A stretch of DNA of 44,840 bases from an uncultured Actinomycetes bacterium (GTDB lineage Bacteria > Actinomycetota > Actinomycetes > UBA12327). Positions 42,687-44,840 of the stretch are shown here, piece after piece. The first letter of the stretch is position 1. Every line of letters starts with the position of its first letter. Position numbers and translations under genes: made by a program. The notes beneath the pieces are model-generated. The model made no database searches, was not told the origin of the DNA, and saw only the letters and a list, made by a program, of their open reading frames with translations. The stretch is from the NCBI GenBank assembly GCA_903920865.1, contig CAIXNN010000038.1, positions 1 to 44,840 of the forward strand, read 5' to 3'.

Positions 42687-43804
42687 GTTCGGACCGCGGT
42701 TTTGTCACTGATGCTAAGCGCATCGTGGTCAAGATCGGTTCGTCATCGATTACTTCTGCGCAGGGCGGGCTCAATGTCGCCGCGGTTCAGGACTTAGTTC
42801 AAGCCCTCGTGAGTGTGCGCCAATCCGGAGCTGAAGTGGTCTTGGTGTCATCCGGTGCGATTGCGGCCGGATTAGCACCCCTTGGCCTGAGTGAACGCCC
42901 GAAGGATTTGGCTACGCAGCAGGCAGCGGCCAGTGTGGGACAAGGACTCCTTGTTCACCGCTACACCGATGCTTTCGCCGAAGCTGGTTTTACGGTTGGA
43001 CAGGTTCTGCTCACGGTTGATGATGTGGGCCGTCGGGCGCATTACAAGAACGCTCAACGCACCTTGAATCGACTTCTTGAAGTGGGCGCGATCCCCGTTG
43101 TGAATGAAAACGACACGGTGGCCACTGACGAGATTCGCTTTGGGGACAACGATCGGCTCGCCGCACTCGTAGCGCACATTGTTCAAGCTGATGCACTCAT
43201 CCTGCTCTCGGACGTGGATGGTTTGTATGACGCAGATCCATCGCAAGCCGGAGCGCAACGCATCACAGATGTTCGCACTTCTGCTGACCTGGCAGGAGTT
43301 GATTTAGGTGGTATCGGATCTCGCGGGGTTGGCTCCGGCGGGATGGCATCCAAGGTTGAGGCGGCAACCATTGCAACCGGCGCTGGGATCCCTGTGGTCT
43401 TAGCCGCAGCCAACGATGTTGCTTCGGTTTTGTCTGGCAGCGATGTCGGCACCCTATTTCACCCAACAGGGCAGCGTCGCTCGACGCGTTTGCTCTGGTT
43501 GGCGCACGCAACGGATGCGCGCGGTCGGTTAATCCTTGACGCCGGCGCGGTTAAGGCTGTCATGACCAAGGGGTCATCACTCTTACCAGCAGGTGTGAGC
43601 GCGGTTGAAGGCGAATTTGAAGCCGGTGATGCGGTCGAGCTTGTAGGCCCTGATGGCGAAATTGTTGCGCGCGGTCTCGTTGCCTATGACTCCACAGAGA
43701 TCCCGAGCTTGTTAGGACGAAATACCAGTGATCTTGCCGCCGAATTAGGCGATGGCTACAGCAAGGAGCTGGTGCATCGCGACGATTTGGTCTTGCTGAC
43801 CTAG
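42683..43804 (+). CDS. proB: Glutamate 5-kinase with PUA domain
   Basis: This enzyme phosphorylates glutamate in the first step of proline synthesis. The kinase domain has [54 protein letters not shown] and [12 protein letters not shown]-terminal PUA domain (about 285-373) contains [36 protein letters not shown]. The length of 373 aa is normal. It is translationally coupled to obg. proA does not follow within the window; in M. tuberculosis proA is also apart from proB. Confidence 0.96.
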   Translation: MSSDRGFVTDAKRIVVKIGSSSITSAQGGLNVAAVQDLVQALVSVRQSGAEVVLVSSGAIAAGLAPLGLSERPKDLATQQAAASVGQGLLVHRYTDAFAEAGFTVGQVLLTVDDVGRRAHYKNAQRTLNRLLEVGAIPVVNENDTVATDEIRFGDNDRLAALVAHIVQADALILLSDVDGLYDADPSQAGAQRITDVRTSADLAGVDLGGIGSRGVGSGGMASKVEAATIATGAGIPVVLAAANDVASVLSGSDVGTLFHPTGQRRSTRLLWLAHATDARGRLILDAGAVKAVMTKGSSLLPAGVSAVEGEFEAGDAVELVGPDGEIVARGLVAYDSTEIPSLLGRNTSDLAAELGDGYSKELVHRDDLVLLT

Positions 43805-43808
43805 GAGT

Positions 43809-43824
43809 GGGGACGTAGGTCCCC
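43809..43824 (+). terminator. Short GC hairpin after proB
   Basis: GGGGAC-GTAG-GTCCCC begins 5 bases after the proB stop. Only two T residues follow, so termination is doubtful. Confidence 0.35.
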
Positions 43825-43920
43825 TTGTGGATGCCGTCGAACCCTGCGATGGTCAGTAGGGGCTTATCCGGAGCTTCTTAGTGAACTTCAATGGAAGCTA
43901 CGGAAAGCCGGCTAGTTCGG

Positions 43921-44840
43921 ATGAATCAAACAAATAGGTCGCGAGTCGTAGCCATTGCGCTGTCTCTTGCCCTTGTTGTAGGTGTCTGCCTTTCAGGGGT
44001 GGTTGTTTACCAATCAAGGCATTCGCAACTGCCCACAGTGTTGGATTTAGATGCGCGCTCTCAAGGTCAGCCGCTTTCTGGTGTGTTGCTCAGCGCTCTG
44101 GAGGAAAACCCTAATCACTCAGGGGCTTGGATTGACGCGAACGGGGTATTCCAAGAGCGCCTTGTCAAAGGCGCGGATACCACTACGGCTGAGATTTTGC
44201 TTAAGGGAATCCGCCATCAGGTGCTGGCGGACCGAACAAACACTCTTGTGGACCTGCAGGCTAAACAGGCCAGTATCGATTCTCTGAACTTTATGGTGAG
44301 GCACCAAATTGTCTCCATCGGCGTTGACCCCACCCATGGCCTTCTTGAGGTCGCGACGGGAGCCAAGTCTGTCTCAACGTTAGAAAAGTCGCTCGACAAG
44401 ACTTTGGGTCCGGGCTGGGTCACCGTTCGTTCAAGTTCTACTGTTGCAACGGCCGACGGTCTGGATCGCAAGCGAGATGTCATTCCGCTGGCGGGAGCGG
44501 CGAGTATCCAACTTTCCGCAACTGCCTCTTCGGCTAAACGGAAGCAATGCTCAACCGGATTTTCTATGTATCGATCCACCACTAAAAAGTTTTTCTCCCT
44601 CACGGCAGGTCATTGCACTGCTGGCTGGGAGGGGGCATGGACGGGAAGCTCGTTCTCGGCAAGCTTGCCATTTCAAGTAAATCCCTACGCGTTTACCGCA
44701 ACCAATGCTGCACATACAAGTTTCACTCGATTGGTCGGTACCAATGTCGGCTATGGCGACTCCCTTTGTCCGAGTTCATACCCGTCGCACCGACTTGGCA
44801 CCTGCGCCCACTGGCTGTCCACGCCCTGCGACAGTTTGAC
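43921..44840 (+). CDS. Secreted trypsin-like (S1) serine protease, 3'-truncated
   Basis: This frame is open to the right edge and is missing from the ORF track. Starting at ATG 43921 (an in-frame ATG at 43891 is an alternative), 306 codons are visible. An N-terminal hydrophobic segment VVAIALSLALVVGVCLSGVVVY is a signal peptide or anchor. The next roughly 170 residues resemble a propeptide (e.g. IGVDPTHGLLEVATG, TLGPGWVTV). The protease domain starts near CSTGFSMY and has the catalytic His in FSLTAGHCTAG, with the usual Cys pair around it, as in streptogrisin/alpha-lytic-type enzymes. Asp and Ser of the triad would lie at or beyond the edge. Codon use appears less uniform than in the neighbouring core genes. 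Its expression is independent of proB, 116 bases upstream. Confidence 0.78.
   Translation, partial: MNQTNRSRVVAIALSLALVVGVCLSGVVVYQSRHSQLPTVLDLDARSQGQPLSGVLLSALEENPNHSGAWIDANGVFQERLVKGADTTTAEILLKGIRHQVLADRTNTLVDLQAKQASIDSLNFMVRHQIVSIGVDPTHGLLEVATGAKSVSTLEKSLDKTLGPGWVTVRSSSTVATADGLDRKRDVIPLAGAASIQLSATASSAKRKQCSTGFSMYRSTTKKFFSLTAGHCTAGWEGAWTGSSFSASLPFQVNPYAFTATNAAHTSFTRLVGTNVGYGDSLCPSSYPSHRLGTCAHWLSTPCDSL

Noticed and set aside
43805-43920. Missing proA after proB as evidence of an insertion
   Set aside because: proA and proB are also separated in mycobacteria, so the absence is not by itself unusual.
1-44840. CRISPR arrays, insertion sequences, prophage or toxin-antitoxin genes
   Set aside because: I saw no spaced repeats, transposase, integrase or phage genes; the only tRNA-linked repeat is the 17-bp tRNA-His copy.

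Overview
This window is a gene-dense stretch of a free-living actinobacterium (class Actinomycetes). The evidence is the combination of ClpP1/ClpP2, RNase E with a basic N-terminal extension, DUF4233 and DUF3618 proteins, a mycothiol-linked DsbA-like protein, many GTG starts and many promoters that look leaderless. Base composition is moderate for the class, by eye slightly above half G+C. That would suit an aquatic lineage such as Nanopelagicales, but this is a guess. There are no phages, insertion sequences or CRISPR arrays. Both ends cut genes: rph on the left and a secreted serine protease on the right.

Layout. 1-1610: rph-rdgB-VOC operon, each junction a 4-base overlap. 1612-4458 (minus): tRNA-Leu behind a three-gene zinc/manganese ABC importer. 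4544-7075: a DUF3618 protein, then a cytochrome P450 translationally coupled to an NmrA-like reductase. 7072-8898 (minus): tRNA-Arg, orn, tRNA-His, a hairpin-filled spacer, tRNA-Lys and yaaA. 9044-13129: ssb (SsbB-like), ettA, an SDR-DUF2867 protein and truncated haemoglobin O. 13122-17743 (minus): pepN and a prolyl oligopeptidase. 17818-19280: DsbA-like protein and Nei glycosylase. 19283-20253: an unusual gene resembling bilin/red-chlorophyll-catabolite reductases behind tRNA-Gly, then divergent tRNA-Pro. 20284-24349: tig, clpP1, clpP2, clpX. 24346-26913 (minus): valS. 26951-29198: folC, DUF4233, ndk. 29273-35130: mreB-mreC-mreD-mrdA-rodA. 35162-37906: a radical-SAM pair. 38033-43804: rne, rplU, rpmA, obg, proB. 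43921-end: secreted S1 protease, truncated.

From memory, the gene order follows the Mycobacterium tuberculosis segment from about Rv2439c (proB) to Rv2478c (ssb), with the mre/rod cluster placed between ndk and rne as in streptomycetes. Most of the window is therefore core machinery: protein quality control, translation, lateral wall growth, RNA turnover and ribosome assembly. The parts outside this core are the bilin-reductase-like gene, the P450-NmrA pair, the inter-tRNA spacer and the terminal protease.

Two regulatory themes recur. First, several genes have a -10-like hexamer exactly 6 or 8 bases before the start codon and no ribosome-binding site, which suggests leaderless mRNAs. Second, four tRNA genes sit immediately upstream of a protein gene on the same strand (Arg-orn, Lys-yaaA, Gly-bilin-reductase-like, Pro-tig), and the Lys-yaaA pair overlaps by one base.
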